From: a virus
DNA length: 64,000 nt
IMG/VR virus record: IMGVR_UViG_3300021425_000008
Coordinates: 1 to 64,000 of that record
Direction: 5' to 3' (one strand)
Each line of letters starts with the position of its first letter. Within the stretch, counting starts at the first letter, position 1. The notes below the pieces were generated by a model. That model was not told the DNA's origin. It was given only the letters and a program-made list of their open reading frames with translations, and ran no database searches. This document shows, one piece after another, positions 13,079 through 22,616 of the stretch. A program made the translations under genes and the position numbers.

Positions 13079-15775
13079 ATGGCTTTACCTATGTTACTGG
13101 TAGGGGTTACAAAAGGTCTACTTGATGTTACTGCCAAGAAGGTAGTTGGTGGAGGGGATAAAAAAACAAAAGGGGCAAAAAAGTTTGTCTCTGGTAAGGA
13201 AGCATCTGCTATTGTAAAAAAGGAAAAGGGTGATATTGTAAAGAAATCGGATGTCATCCCAAGAAGACAGACAAAGTTTATAAGTCTTCCGTCTTCAGTT
13301 TACAAGGTTCCAGATACAAAGACCGATAAAGACGCATCCGTTGATAGTCTGAAGAAGCAACTTGAAAATATTGATAAGACCACTCAATCATTGATATTGA
13401 TTGGTAAGACTGAGAATGAAAACCTTCAGGCAATGGCTCGAAGTGTTGAAGAAGAATCTGACAAAAGACAAAGAGAAAGACTTGAAAATAATTTAGAAAA
13501 AGGAAAGAAGAAAGGTAAGAAAGGTGCATCCTTTATTACACCACAAGGTGGTTTTGATCCTCTCGGTTTTCTAACAAATATTTTATTAGGAGGAGCTGCA
13601 TTAGGTCTCCTAAATCTTATCAATAAAACATTTCCGAAGGGAGGTTCTGGAAAGAAGACTGAATTAGGTGCCCTTAAGAATTTTCTTGTAGCTGGTGCAG
13701 TATTACTCGAACCTGCTAAACAAGCTCTAAAGGCAATTGGTTCTAAATTAGGTGCAATAGGAAGTCGAATAAAATCTAAATTTACTGGAGTTATTGGACG
13801 TTTTAAGGGAGGAGTCAAAAATCTCGTACAAACATTTAAAGATGGAATGAAACGTCTGTTGGGTGTAAAGAAATTTACTCCAACTTCGGCAGCACAATAT
13901 TATACTAAAAGAGGTGGTCCAGGAGGAGGACCATTAAAACCTGGTATGTCAGGTCCAACTGGACCTCGTGCTGCAGCAAAGTCAATACAAAAGATGCATG
14001 GGCATGCTGCCAGAGGTATCTACGAAAATGCGATTGAAAATGGGAAGAGTCCTGTACAAGCAAAGGCTGCGGTTGATAGAGCACTGAAGAAAGGACAGAT
14101 TACATCAAAACCACAGACAGGTTCTCTTGCTGGAACTGATAAAGGAAGTAATATTTTCAAACAGGGTTTAAGAAAATCACCTAGTAGAGCTGTTACCAAG
14201 GTTCTTGGAAAGAGTGGTGTCAAGGCAATGAAGTCCTTTGGTAAATTATTTAAGAAGATCCCTATTGTCGGATCTTTGTTGGTAGGTGTTTTCTCTTACA
14301 TTGAAACTGGAAAATTAGATCAAGCATTGTTTCGTGCAGGTGGTTCGGCAATTGGTGGTGCATTAGGTACATTGCTCCCACTTCCAGGTCTTGGTACATT
14401 ACTTGGTACATTTATTGGTGAGTATATTGGAGATCTTTTCTACACTGGAATAAAGGGAGGCGGTATTGAAGGTGTTGGTAAGAAGTTAAAGCAAGACTTC
14501 TTGGCTGCATTAGAATTTGGTAAGATTGGATTAGATTGGATAGGTGGTGTATTAGTAAAGGCAAAGGATGCTGCATTAGAGTGGATGAAGGGTGTCTTCA
14601 CCAGATTTTATGAGGCACTTCCAAAGTTGAAGTTCCCTGAGAAGATTGGTATCGGTTGGGCATCGATAGACTTCCCGTTCGGTCTTGGTGGTAAAGAAAT
14701 CCCTCATCCAAGAATGTTCACTACTGGAATCGTCGAACTTCCTGCTGCAATGATGAAGGCCATTACAAATCCAGATAATTCATCAAAGGGACCTGTTGAT
14801 GCACCTAATGCAGATGTCAATAATCCAGAGGAAGGATCTGGAAGTTCCCCTCATGTGACCTCTACATCGGGTTCTTCATCTCCGTCCACAATTACACCCG
14901 TTACATCTGGTGGTTCTCTTAAGGACACCGTAGATGTCGTAAACTTCCAGAGTATCGGTGCAGGGAAGGGTCCTGTTGGAATGACAAGTGGAAGAGGTAG
15001 AAGATGGGGTAGGATGCATCGTGGTGTTGATATTGGTACCTCTGGTCAGAAAGGTTGGTATGTTGCACTTAAACTCAAGGGTAAAGTGACTGACGTGGGA
15101 TATTTCTCAGGTTATGGGGAGACTGTTATCATCACATCAGGTGGTAAGGATTATCTGTTCGCACACCTGGCAGCAGGTAGTATTATGGTCAAGAAAGGTC
15201 AGAACTATAATGGTGAAGTCATCGGTGAGATTGGTAACACTGGTGCTGGAACTGGTGAACACCTTCACTTCGAAGTCAGTCCTGAAGGGACGGGTGGTTA
15301 TAAACAGGATGAAGATCCAATGCCTTATGTTCAATATCTACAGATCGGTAGATATGATGGTACTGCAAACAGTGATCAAGGACAGAATGATACATCCTCT
15401 CAAGGTGAACTAAGTGTAGAGCAACCACCTAAGAGAAGTGACTTTAGTTCTGGAAGAAGTGGTGGTAAGGCATTTGCACAAGCACAAAAAGAATATAAAG
15501 AACGACAGGCTCAGGCACAATTAAGTTCATCACAACCATCCACACAAAGTCAAGCATCAAGTACGAGTAGTATTTCACAACGAACTTTATATACACCAGG
15601 ACCAGGATCATCAGGCACAGGTACAGTGATTGCTCCTATGCCAGCACAGGCACCTGCAGGTGGAGGGGGTGGTGGTGGAGGAGCACCTGTTGGTGGTATT
15701 GGTCCGACTACAAAAGACGTAGTAAATAGTTATTATATGTCACAGCTTCTTGGCTTCTTATATAAACAGGGATAA
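13079..15775 (+). CDS. tail protein with M23 peptidase domain
   Basis: 898 aa. The N-terminus is basic and coiled (about 1-155), followed by hydrophobic Gly-rich segments (LGFLTNILLGGAALGLLNL; IPIVGSLLVGVFSYIETG). An M23 endopeptidase domain spans about 630-760, with zinc ligands His647 and Asp651 (HRGVD) and the HLH motif at His728/His730. The C-terminus is Ser/Gln-rich, with a nine-Gly run. It should cleave peptide cross-links and complement the lysozyme of the preceding gene. Size, hydrophobic helices and position after the chaperone-like ORF also fit a tape measure; I cannot decide. Overlaps the next gene by one base. Confidence 0.85.
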   Translation: MALPMLLVGVTKGLLDVTAKKVVGGGDKKTKGAKKFVSGKEASAIVKKEKGDIVKKSDVIPRRQTKFISLPSSVYKVPDTKTDKDASVDSLKKQLENIDKTTQSLILIGKTENENLQAMARSVEEESDKRQRERLENNLEKGKKKGKKGASFITPQGGFDPLGFLTNILLGGAALGLLNLINKTFPKGGSGKKTELGALKNFLVAGAVLLEPAKQALKAIGSKLGAIGSRIKSKFTGVIGRFKGGVKNLVQTFKDGMKRLLGVKKFTPTSAAQYYTKRGGPGGGPLKPGMSGPTGPRAAAKSIQKMHGHAARGIYENAIENGKSPVQAKAAVDRALKKGQITSKPQTGSLAGTDKGSNIFKQGLRKSPSRAVTKVLGKSGVKAMKSFGKLFKKIPIVGSLLVGVFSYIETGKLDQALFRAGGSAIGGALGTLLPLPGLGTLLGTFIGEYIGDLFYTGIKGGGIEGVGKKLKQDFLAALEFGKIGLDWIGGVLVKAKDAALEWMKGVFTRFYEALPKLKFPEKIGIGWASIDFPFGLGGKEIPHPRMFTTGIVELPAAMMKAITNPDNSSKGPVDAPNADVNNPEEGSGSSPHVTSTSGSSSPSTITPVTSGGSLKDTVDVVNFQSIGAGKGPVGMTSGRGRRWGRMHRGVDIGTSGQKGWYVALKLKGKVTDVGYFSGYGETVIITSGGKDYLFAHLAAGSIMVKKGQNYNGEVIGEIGNTGAGTGEHLHFEVSPEGTGGYKQDEDPMPYVQYLQIGRYDGTANSDQGQNDTSSQGELSVEQPPKRSDFSSGRSGGKAFAQAQKEYKERQAQAQLSSSQPSTQSQASSTSSISQRTLYTPGPGSSGTGTVIAPMPAQAPAGGGGGGGGAPVGGIGPTTKDVVNSYYMSQLLGFLYKQG

Positions 15776-17073
15776 TGTCAGATTCACTTACAGGACCATC
15801 TAATATTCAAAAGTTCAAAATCTCTTCAAACCAGGGAGGTGATTCAGCAGATCTTACTGGTGGTATTGTTGATTTTAGATATTATGAGAGTGTACTGTCT
15901 AATAATGTCACAGCAACAGCAGTGATTACTGATAGTGGTTTCAAGGGTGAAGGTGACACACTTAAGGAAGATAAAGGTGTGTTAGACAGTCTTCCTATCA
16001 GAGGTGGTGAGAGAACTGATATTGTTATCGAAGATAATTATGGTAATCAACTTACATTTAAAGATGGATTGTATGTGAATAGAGTGAGGGGTGCGGATCC
16101 TGGATCTCAGAAAGAAGTATTTTCCATTGACTTTGCATCGAAAGAATTTTTTGCAAATGAACAGTCAAGGGTACTGGGAAGATATGAAGGAAAAATATCT
16201 GAACATGTCAATAAAATTATCACTGCAATGAAGGGTACTCTTGTAAAGGTTGATAACACATCATTGAACTACAACTTCATTGGTAATGATAGAAAACCAT
16301 TTTACACTTGTACCTGGTTAGCATCGAAGGCTGTTCCTGATAAAGATGTTGGTAAGAGAGCAGGATATCTTTTCTTTCAAACAAGAGATGGATTCTTCTT
16401 TAGATCAATTGATAGTATCTTTGATGAGGATGCTGGTAAGAAATATATCCTAAACAACACTGGTCAATTACCTCAGGGGTATGATGCAAATATTCTTGAC
16501 TATAGTATTGATAGTGACATTGATTTAAAATCCAATCTTACATTAGGTACATACAATAGTAGAGCTATCTACTTCAATCCATTTGCAATGGATTATTATG
16601 TCAAAGAATTTAAATATCAATCAGATAGTCTTGGAAAGGCAGGTAAATATTTTGGTGGAGATCAAGTTGCAGAAGAGTTCACCCAAACTCCAACCAGATT
16701 GATGAGTCATATATTTGATGTTGGTGCAATGCCTAACGGATCTGGTAATGATCAATTGGCCCAATGGAAAGCAAATTCTACAGCACCAAATTACGATGCT
16801 GAGAACACCATGGCACAATCAGTCATGAGATATAATCAGATCTTCTCTGTCAAGACTAATATCACTATTCCTCTCGATTATAGTATCAAGGCAGGTACTC
16901 TTGTTCAATGTGACTTCCCAGAAGTCAGTGGTGAACATAACATGGAAAAGAACGAACAGACAGGCGGGATATATATGGTAGCAAGTGTGTGCCATAGAAA
17001 CACACAACGTGAAAGTTTCACGAGATTGGCTCTGGTTAGAGACTCATTCGGAAGTAAAACAGGATTCAAATGA
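15775..17073 (+). CDS. 27: gp27-like baseplate hub protein
   Basis: 432 aa; T4 gp27 is 391. The N-terminus (SDSLTGPSNIQKFKISSNQG) leads into GIVDFRYYESVLSNNVTATA, the strand pattern of hub proteins of the gp27/VgrG-N type. Later elements such as YNFIGNDRKPFYTCTWLASK and the final GGIYMVASVCHRNTQRESFT also fit. It overlaps the gp5-like gene by four bases, matching the T4 pairing in which gp27 forms the torus holding gp5. Confidence 0.8.
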   Translation: MSDSLTGPSNIQKFKISSNQGGDSADLTGGIVDFRYYESVLSNNVTATAVITDSGFKGEGDTLKEDKGVLDSLPIRGGERTDIVIEDNYGNQLTFKDGLYVNRVRGADPGSQKEVFSIDFASKEFFANEQSRVLGRYEGKISEHVNKIITAMKGTLVKVDNTSLNYNFIGNDRKPFYTCTWLASKAVPDKDVGKRAGYLFFQTRDGFFFRSIDSIFDEDAGKKYILNNTGQLPQGYDANILDYSIDSDIDLKSNLTLGTYNSRAIYFNPFAMDYYVKEFKYQSDSLGKAGKYFGGDQVAEEFTQTPTRLMSHIFDVGAMPNGSGNDQLAQWKANSTAPNYDAENTMAQSVMRYNQIFSVKTNITIPLDYSIKAGTLVQCDFPEVSGEHNMEKNEQTGGIYMVASVCHRNTQRESFTRLALVRDSFGSKTGFK

Positions 17074-19520
17074 TCGAACAAGGACTCTTTAAAAGATATT
17101 TTGTAGGTAGAGACGGATTCATCTGGTGGATTGGTCAGATTGCTCCTGAGTCTTCATGGAAAGATAATAAACCCTCTGGTCCTGTCGGATCCAATGGAGA
17201 CATACAGGGTTTTGGTGAGAGATATCGTGTCCGTATTATGGGTTATCATACGGCAGATGTCGATAGTCTTCCTGATGAAGAACTACCATGGGCGTATATC
17301 ATGTATCCAGTCACGGCTGGTACAGGTAGTAGAGGAAGTTCTGCATCAGCAAATATTACTCAAGGTGATTTTGTCTTTGGTTTCTTCATGGATGGTGAAG
17401 ATGCTCAGATGCCAGTCATCATGGGTCTTCTTGGTAATAATGAATATGCTGCAGTTCAGAAAAATATTACACCAGCAAGATTCATTCCTTTCAGTGGATT
17501 TACAGAATCGGATCAGCTTCCCAGATATTCGATCAAGACCAATCAAGGTGACGAAGTAGTTCAACAGACTGGTGCTCAAACTACAGACGGCAATACACAA
17601 GCACAGGGTGATCAGGCAGAAGCACCTAACAATGCAGTTGCCGATGAATCTGCAACCCAATCTACCACAACAATAGATGCTGCGTCCACTGCTGCTGCAC
17701 AAGAACAGACACAACCTCTAGCCCAACCCTCAGACTGTGAACCCATTCCCATGGGTAAAATTCAACAGGACATTCAAAATGCAATCACTGAAATCCAGAA
17801 GTTACAAAAATCAATTACTGATTATGAACTGGTAGTTACAATTTCTGGCAGAGAATATAGTATATCTGACATAGAACAGTTAATTCAAGAGAAATTAGCA
17901 TGGGTGACTGAAAAGGTTTCTGAGGGCATCAAATGGGTGATGAAACAATCTCAGAAGTTTGTGACTAGAAAAATCAATGATATTATGAATAAGACATATT
18001 TTCTCATATTCCCCAGTGATAGACCTGCACTCCATACTGCAATTCAAACAGTCATGGATCTTATTGCATGTCTGTTTAGAAAATTTGTCGGTAGTTTGAT
18101 TAAAGATGTTGGTGAAATGATGAAGAAGGTTGCATCTAATGTGATCAACGCAGCTGCATGTGTAGTTGAAAATCTAGTTGCAAATACTCTTGGACAAATC
18201 ATCGGTGAAATTTCTTCAGCAGTGAATGATGTATTAGGTGGTATCACTGCACTTACAGGTCAGGCAACTGCACTGGCAGGTGAAGTACTTGGAATCGTCA
18301 CTGACCTTCTTTCATTCTTGAGTTGTGAAGAATCACCAAATTGTAGTGATGTCAATAATTGGAATATCTTGAGCGGTGCTGCCCCACTTGCTTCAGGTGA
18401 CATTGATTCGTTGATTAGTAAGGCAACTGCAATTGCAGACACTGCTGCTGGTATTGTTGATGGTGCTACAAGTGTTGGTGAGGGTCTTGATTTCTCTAAT
18501 GTTCTTGAACTCGATTCTTGTAATCTTGGTCCTATTCTATGTGGAGCACCTTTAGCACAATTCTGGGGTGGATCAGGTGCAGGAGCTGCAGCTAACCTTG
18601 TGATTTCAAATGTAGGTGAAGTTATTGGTGTTGATTTATTAAGTTTTGGTGCTGGATATTCAAATGCAAAAGCCAATGTAAATGATCCATGTGGTAATGG
18701 AAGTGGTGCATATTTACAACCAGTCGTTGGTAATTATTTCACCGATGCTACTGATGATGATGGTAATGTCATATTGGATTCACAAGGTAATCCGTTACAA
18801 GTAGAAGTCGAGAATGGAATTATTGATGTTATTATAATTGAACCTGGTGCTGGTTACCTTGCAGGTCCTAACGGAAGTAAAGGTGCTAATGGTTATACTT
18901 GGGCAGATCCTGAGGACACAACTGTCAAACATCCTGATGGTTCATATGATACACCTAAACCACCAGGTATTCCTATCACTGTCAATCCTGGTGATGAGGT
19001 TGAAACACCATCAGGAACTATCGTGGTTACAGAACCACAACCAGGTGGAACAGATGATGAGATTGGACAAGGTGGTGGTGAAGAAATTATAGGTGGTGGT
19101 CCTACTATCATCACCTCTCCAGGTGTATTCACATCTCCGAAACCCGACTTTGAGAGGACTGCTGGACAATACCCAGTTGTTTCAAGTGGTTCTTACCCAG
19201 TTCTTCTCTATCTTTGTGATGTTTTGATTCTTAACTCTGGATTCAACTATTCAGAGGGTGATCAGGTAATAATCGAACCTGATATTGGTGCAAAAGCTGA
19301 AGCTAAGTTTGATGCTCAAGGTAGAGTTACATCTATCAAGGTAACTGAGGGAGCAGAAGGATTTACTGAGTTCCCAAGACTTTACATTAGATCAAATTCA
19401 GGTTATAATGCTGACTTACGTCCTAGACTCTGTATAGATAGAGTTGGTTCAGATGAACTCAAAGAACCTATGGTACAAGACAAGATCGTCAGTGTAATTG
19501 ATTGTGTAGGTAAATTTTAA
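17070..19520 (+). CDS. 5: gp5-like hub/needle protein without lysozyme
   Basis: 816 aa. Residues about 1-135 are the OB-fold domain of gp5 (GFGERYRVRIMGYHTADVD and GDFVFGFFMDGEDAQMPVIM). About 140-230 is a Gln/Ala/Thr linker. A helical region with many small residues runs to about 480. The C-terminal third is beta-rich and Gly-rich, with repeated GAGY/GFNY-type turns. No GH24 motif is present; the lysozyme sits in a separate gene (10889-13075). It would bind the gp27-like ring and lead to the beta-helical spike encoded next. Confidence 0.8.
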   Translation: MIEQGLFKRYFVGRDGFIWWIGQIAPESSWKDNKPSGPVGSNGDIQGFGERYRVRIMGYHTADVDSLPDEELPWAYIMYPVTAGTGSRGSSASANITQGDFVFGFFMDGEDAQMPVIMGLLGNNEYAAVQKNITPARFIPFSGFTESDQLPRYSIKTNQGDEVVQQTGAQTTDGNTQAQGDQAEAPNNAVADESATQSTTTIDAASTAAAQEQTQPLAQPSDCEPIPMGKIQQDIQNAITEIQKLQKSITDYELVVTISGREYSISDIEQLIQEKLAWVTEKVSEGIKWVMKQSQKFVTRKINDIMNKTYFLIFPSDRPALHTAIQTVMDLIACLFRKFVGSLIKDVGEMMKKVASNVINAAACVVENLVANTLGQIIGEISSAVNDVLGGITALTGQATALAGEVLGIVTDLLSFLSCEESPNCSDVNNWNILSGAAPLASGDIDSLISKATAIADTAAGIVDGATSVGEGLDFSNVLELDSCNLGPILCGAPLAQFWGGSGAGAAANLVISNVGEVIGVDLLSFGAGYSNAKANVNDPCGNGSGAYLQPVVGNYFTDATDDDGNVILDSQGNPLQVEVENGIIDVIIIEPGAGYLAGPNGSKGANGYTWADPEDTTVKHPDGSYDTPKPPGIPITVNPGDEVETPSGTIVVTEPQPGGTDDEIGQGGGEEIIGGGPTIITSPGVFTSPKPDFERTAGQYPVVSSGSYPVLLYLCDVLILNSGFNYSEGDQVIIEPDIGAKAEAKFDAQGRVTSIKVTEGAEGFTEFPRLYIRSNSGYNADLRPRLCIDRVGSDELKEPMVQDKIVSVIDCVGKF

Positions 19521-20104
19521 TGGCAACTCAACAAAACTATCATACAATTAGGTACGGTACTGCTGAGGGTGAGCTTAAATTTGGTCACATCACTCAAGAC
19601 AATCAAACGTCTGCAGTGATGTTGAGAAATGGTCATCATCCAACTCACTATATTACTCTAGATCAAACTGGTGCACCACATAGAAAACATGGAACAATCT
19701 GTCGTTCTCCTGGATCATTCCAGGTAACGGCGGGTGATAATATACCTCTGGGTTCCGATATACCTGGTGTATATGTTGAAGCAAGAAGTGGAGACATGAT
19801 TTTTAATTGTCCAAGTGGTAAGATAAAAATCATGGCTAAAAGTATTGATCTAATTGCTAGTGGTCATGATGGTAAAACAGGTATCATTCAAATTGATGCC
19901 AATGATAAAATCACCATGAAGGCACAAACCATTGATGCATCAGCTTCAGCAAGTCTTAAATTGTTCTCAGACAACACTGTAAATATGATTGCGAAAGGAA
20001 TCTTAGAAGTTTATGGTGGTTTGATTGACTTTGCTGATGGAGCTTGTAGTATCAAAGGATCGAAAGGTGGATCTTTAAACGAAATTAGAAATACGGCATT
20101 ATGA
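19520..20104 (+). CDS. beta-helical spike protein (gp5 C-terminal-like)
   Basis: 194 aa. Residues about 85-180 show regular short strands alternating with turns (GKIKIMAKSIDLIASGHDGK, then IIQIDANDKITMKAQTIDAS). This is the triple-stranded beta-helix pattern of the gp5 needle and VgrG tips. The N-terminal part (HTIRYGTAEGELKFGHITQD) looks like an OB or attachment element. It overlaps the gp5-like gene by one base and the next gene by four. A role as the membrane-puncturing needle is inferred from this pattern and context. Confidence 0.7.
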   Translation: MATQQNYHTIRYGTAEGELKFGHITQDNQTSAVMLRNGHHPTHYITLDQTGAPHRKHGTICRSPGSFQVTAGDNIPLGSDIPGVYVEARSGDMIFNCPSGKIKIMAKSIDLIASGHDGKTGIIQIDANDKITMKAQTIDASASASLKLFSDNTVNMIAKGILEVYGGLIDFADGACSIKGSKGGSLNEIRNTAL

Positions 20105-20967
20105 AGGTACCAGATTTAAAAGTAGGTAAAAGACTCTTTGTCGGAGAAGGACAACCCATTTCTTTGGGAATAGGTCCAACTGAAATACGTGGATCTGCAT
20201 ATATTGAAGGACCAGTAGTCACAGGAACTCCTCCATTCCCCTTTGTTTATGCAACACATATGGTTGGTCCATGTGCCAACTCCGATATGTTAGTACCACC
20301 AATTGTTCCTGGTGCTCTTGCAATCTTCCCAGGTGGTGGAGGGGGAAATAGTTCTCCTTATTCTGCTGCTGTAAGTGGTGGACAGGCTACATTTGGTAAT
20401 TTAGATACCAGTGGACATGTCGTTGCAGGTATTGACCTTAATGCTCAAGGTGATGTCCATTGTTATAATGCATTTGTAGCACCAAGACTTCATCAACTAT
20501 CGCTGAAGAAGGATCTTCCATTCGATATGCCACACCCCAACAAAAAGGGTTGGAGACTTCGCCATGTTTGTATTGAAGGTCCAGAGATTGCTGTTTACTG
20601 TAGAGGAAGAGTCCCTGCAGATGGAATCATCAATCTTCCAACTTTCTGGGATGGACTGGTTAATCCTGAGGACATGACAATCAGTCTCACTCCAATTGGA
20701 TGTTGGCAAGAATTGTTCGTCAAGGAGAAACGCTGGGGTAAACAAATTGTTGTTGCAAACAATGCTGGTGGTCCTATCAATGCAGACTATTATATTGTTG
20801 CACGTAGACTTGATGATGATCTTGTGGTAGAATATGAGGGTGAATCATATGAGGATTATCCTGGTGGAAACGAAGGATATTCATTCAACTTTGAAGCCAA
20901 TTATGTTGAAGGTTTAATTCGAGATATGGTCAATGAAAAAGTAGAAAAAATTGAGGAAGAAAAGTAA
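20101..20967 (+). CDS. spike-tip/baseplate protein with PHP...EGPE C-terminal domain
   Basis: 288 aa. Residues 1-80 are Gly/Pro-rich (YATHMVGPCANSDMLVPPIV) and may be a tip domain. From about residue 138 there is a domain of about 110 residues with landmarks FDMPHPNKKGWRLRHVCIEG, CRGRVPADG, LPTFWDGLV and LTPIGCWQELFVK. The same domain ends the next gene product. This domain recurs at the ends of cyanophage fibre and baseplate proteins in my recollection. Its function is unknown; an acidic tail follows. Confidence 0.65.
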   Translation: MKVPDLKVGKRLFVGEGQPISLGIGPTEIRGSAYIEGPVVTGTPPFPFVYATHMVGPCANSDMLVPPIVPGALAIFPGGGGGNSSPYSAAVSGGQATFGNLDTSGHVVAGIDLNAQGDVHCYNAFVAPRLHQLSLKKDLPFDMPHPNKKGWRLRHVCIEGPEIAVYCRGRVPADGIINLPTFWDGLVNPEDMTISLTPIGCWQELFVKEKRWGKQIVVANNAGGPINADYYIVARRLDDDLVVEYEGESYEDYPGGNEGYSFNFEANYVEGLIRDMVNEKVEKIEEEK

Positions 20968-21584
20968 TGACAGAATTCGTTCCAGGTGCAATAGGACCAG
21001 GACCTGATTGTACAGATAATGCAGCATGGGGAACTCCCTCTACAATTATTCCTCAGTATATTGCAAAAGTTAAAGTTGAACCCGAAGAAAGTTACCCAGC
21101 GGGTGCTTGTCCACCATATTATTATTCCAACGCACAAATTGATAATTTGTTGGTCACAGGATCATGTGGGACAGCTAGTGTAACTAATTTCTTAGGGTTA
21201 TCGGTAACTGTTAGTGGCACAGTTACTGGTGCGGTTGGATCATTTGCATCAAAGACATTTAATATTCCACACCCATCACCAAATAAGAAAAAAACGCGTT
21301 TGGTGCATGGATGTCTTGAGGGTCCAGAGCATGGAGTATATGTCAGAGGTCGAGTCAGAAATACGACAGAGATTGAACTCCCAGATTATTGGAAGGATCT
21401 TGTGGATATTGATTCCATTACTGTAACTCTAACTCCTATTGGAGCACATCAAAACGTGATTGTAAAACGTTGGGATGATAAAAAGGTTTATCTACAGTCT
21501 GATGGTCTTCCGATTGATTGTTTCTATCAAGTTCATGCAACACGGAAGGACATTGATCCGTTGGTCATTGAGCAGCCAGAATAA
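20967..21584 (+). CDS. second protein with the PHP...EGPE domain (205 aa)
   Basis: Overlaps the previous gene by one base. The N-terminal 90 residues are unique (Pro/Cys-rich start, then a Thr/Val/Gly beta stretch). The C-terminal about 115 residues repeat the domain of the preceding protein: FNIPHPSPNKKKTRLVHGCL, EGPEHGVYVRGRV, LPDYWKDLV and LTPIGAHQNVIVKRW. The pair probably arose by domain duplication and may form heteromeric tips. It ends the long hub/spike operon. Confidence 0.65.
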   Translation: MTEFVPGAIGPGPDCTDNAAWGTPSTIIPQYIAKVKVEPEESYPAGACPPYYYSNAQIDNLLVTGSCGTASVTNFLGLSVTVSGTVTGAVGSFASKTFNIPHPSPNKKKTRLVHGCLEGPEHGVYVRGRVRNTTEIELPDYWKDLVDIDSITVTLTPIGAHQNVIVKRWDDKKVYLQSDGLPIDCFYQVHATRKDIDPLVIEQPE

Positions 21585-21598
21585 CTGGCACACCGTAC

Positions 21599-21628
21599 TT
21601 GACAGGGGGTAGGGAGATCGTATATATT
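21599..21628 (+). promoter_or_regulatory. sigma70-type promoter
   Basis: A perfect TTGACA at 21599-21604 is followed, after 16-18 bp, by TATATA/TATATT at 21621-21628. It heads the small early-type island and lies 24 bp before the ATG at 21652. Confidence 0.65.
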
Positions 21629-21651
21629 AGTATGGTAATCGATATTGATCC

Positions 21652-21882
21652 ATGTCTCGACCCCTACCCGATAGCTTCTACGCCAAAAATGACGAAGAAG
21701 AGTATCTGACCCGTATCGTCGTCGATGAGGCTCTGCTAAAGTTTTATTTGTACTCCAGTTATGGTGAAAAACAAGTCGTTGATTGCGACAACTTTGACGA
21801 ATATCTTACAGTGCTTGAGTTGATTCAACATGTTGTCGATGAAAATATCGTTGTTTATGCTGAACCCCCTGCTGAACTGTGA
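21652..21882 (+). CDS. hypothetical acidic protein (76 aa)
   Basis: Acidic protein with FYAKNDEEEYLTRIVVDEAL and a repeated alternation of beta strands and acidic turns. No known motif, membrane segment or signal peptide. It follows a sigma70-type promoter and is the first gene of a plus-strand island separating two late structural operons. This suggests early expression. Function unknown. Confidence 0.6.
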   Translation: MSRPLPDSFYAKNDEEEYLTRIVVDEALLKFYLYSSYGEKQVVDCDNFDEYLTVLELIQHVVDENIVVYAEPPAEL

Positions 21883-21930
21883 TCAATCATTCGTATAATC
21901 TGTATAAAGAAATTGTAGACTGTTACGACT

Positions 21931-22086
21931 ATGAGACCAGAAACCCGTCAATCTATGGAAATGTTATTCGAGGCGAAGTGGAATTTACCGAAAGCAGCGA
22001 GGAACTGCAATCTGACGGACAAGGAAATGAAGATCACGTTCAATGAATATTGTCGTCTAAACCCTGCCACTTGGGAAACTGAGTGA
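21931..22086 (+). CDS. small helical protein (51 aa)
   Basis: ATG 21931 lies 32 bp after a TATAAT box (21894-21899) that has only a weak -35 partner. The sequence reads as two or three helices with LFEAKWNLPKAARNCNLTDK in the middle and ends EYCRLNPATW. The spacing of small residues (PKAARNCNLT) recalls a helix-turn-helix. I consider DNA binding possible but unproven. Similar short ORFs occur near tRNA genes in cyanophages. Confidence 0.55.
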   Translation: MRPETRQSMEMLFEAKWNLPKAARNCNLTDKEMKITFNEYCRLNPATWETE

Positions 22087-22143
22087 TTTTGGGCAGTCAA
22101 TGCTGCAGGGGTGTATTATTGAAGTAAGTCCCATGTTCAAAAT

Positions 22144-22229
22144 GGGCGTGTGCCGGAATTGGTCTACGGAACTGACTTAAAATCAGTCGGACTGTAAAGT
22201 CCTTGCGGGTTCAAGTCCCGCCATGCCCA
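22144..22229 (+). tRNA. tRNA-Leu(UAA)
   Basis: 86 nt, type II with a long variable arm. The acceptor arms GGGCGTG (22144-22150) and CATGCCC (22222-22228) pair over seven positions with one G-T. The anticodon arm is ACTGA-CTTAAAA-TCAGT, giving anticodon TAA. The T arm is GCGGG-TTCAAGT-CCCGC. The CCA end is not encoded. It probably supplements UUA decoding for the AT-rich phage genome in its host. Confidence 0.95.
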
Positions 22230-22239
22230 CTGACTTGAA

Positions 22240-22268
22240 TTGTATATGATTCTATATCAATCTATACT
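22240..22268 (+). promoter_or_regulatory. sigma70-type promoter
   Basis: TTGTAT (22240-22245), 17 bp spacer, TATACT (22263-22268). The next ORF starts 18 bp further on. Confidence 0.5.
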
Positions 22269-22286
22269 TACTAATACGAAACATAC

Positions 22287-22601
22287 ATGCCACTTACACC
22301 AACCAAATATGACAAAATATACGTCAAATCAAGAAACCCATACAAGACACCTGAACCTCAGATATATAATGATGAAAAGGAAATACAACTAAGATTGTAT
22401 TTTCGTTGCGAAAGCAGTCACTACACAAAACACATGAAAGTCAACTTCTGGTATTCCAATGATATGGAAGAATGGAGATGGACACTCACCTCCGACGAAG
22501 ATGTAACACTTCAAGAGAGTGGAAATCGTGAAAAACTTCGTGATGCTATGAATGATGTTGCCAATACAGTAGAGTATCTACTTGACAACGATATGATCTA
22601 A
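22287..22601 (+). CDS. hypothetical protein (104 aa)
   Basis: Polar, beta-rich N-terminal half with YDKIYVKSRNPYKTPEPQIY and a C-terminal acidic helix (EKLRDAMNDVANTVEYLLDN). No recognised domain. The last codons contain the -35 box of a perfect sigma70 promoter pointing the same way. It lies between tRNA-Leu and a candidate small RNA. Function unknown. Confidence 0.6.
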   Translation: MPLTPTKYDKIYVKSRNPYKTPEPQIYNDEKEIQLRLYFRCESSHYTKHMKVNFWYSNDMEEWRWTLTSDEDVTLQESGNREKLRDAMNDVANTVEYLLDNDMI

Positions 22602-22610
22602 TGTTATAAT
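22582..22610 (+). promoter_or_regulatory. perfect consensus sigma70 promoter
   Basis: TTGACA (22582-22587), exactly 17 bp, TATAAT (22605-22610). The expected start of transcription is near 22616-22618. The only thing between it and a strong terminator is about 57 nt without an ORF. Confidence 0.8.
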
Positions 22611-22616
22611 GTAAGA

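Noticed and set aside
17070-19520. gp5-like protein as the phage's tail lysozyme
   Set aside because: No GH24 motif is present in it; the lysozyme domain is in the separate gene at 10889-13075.
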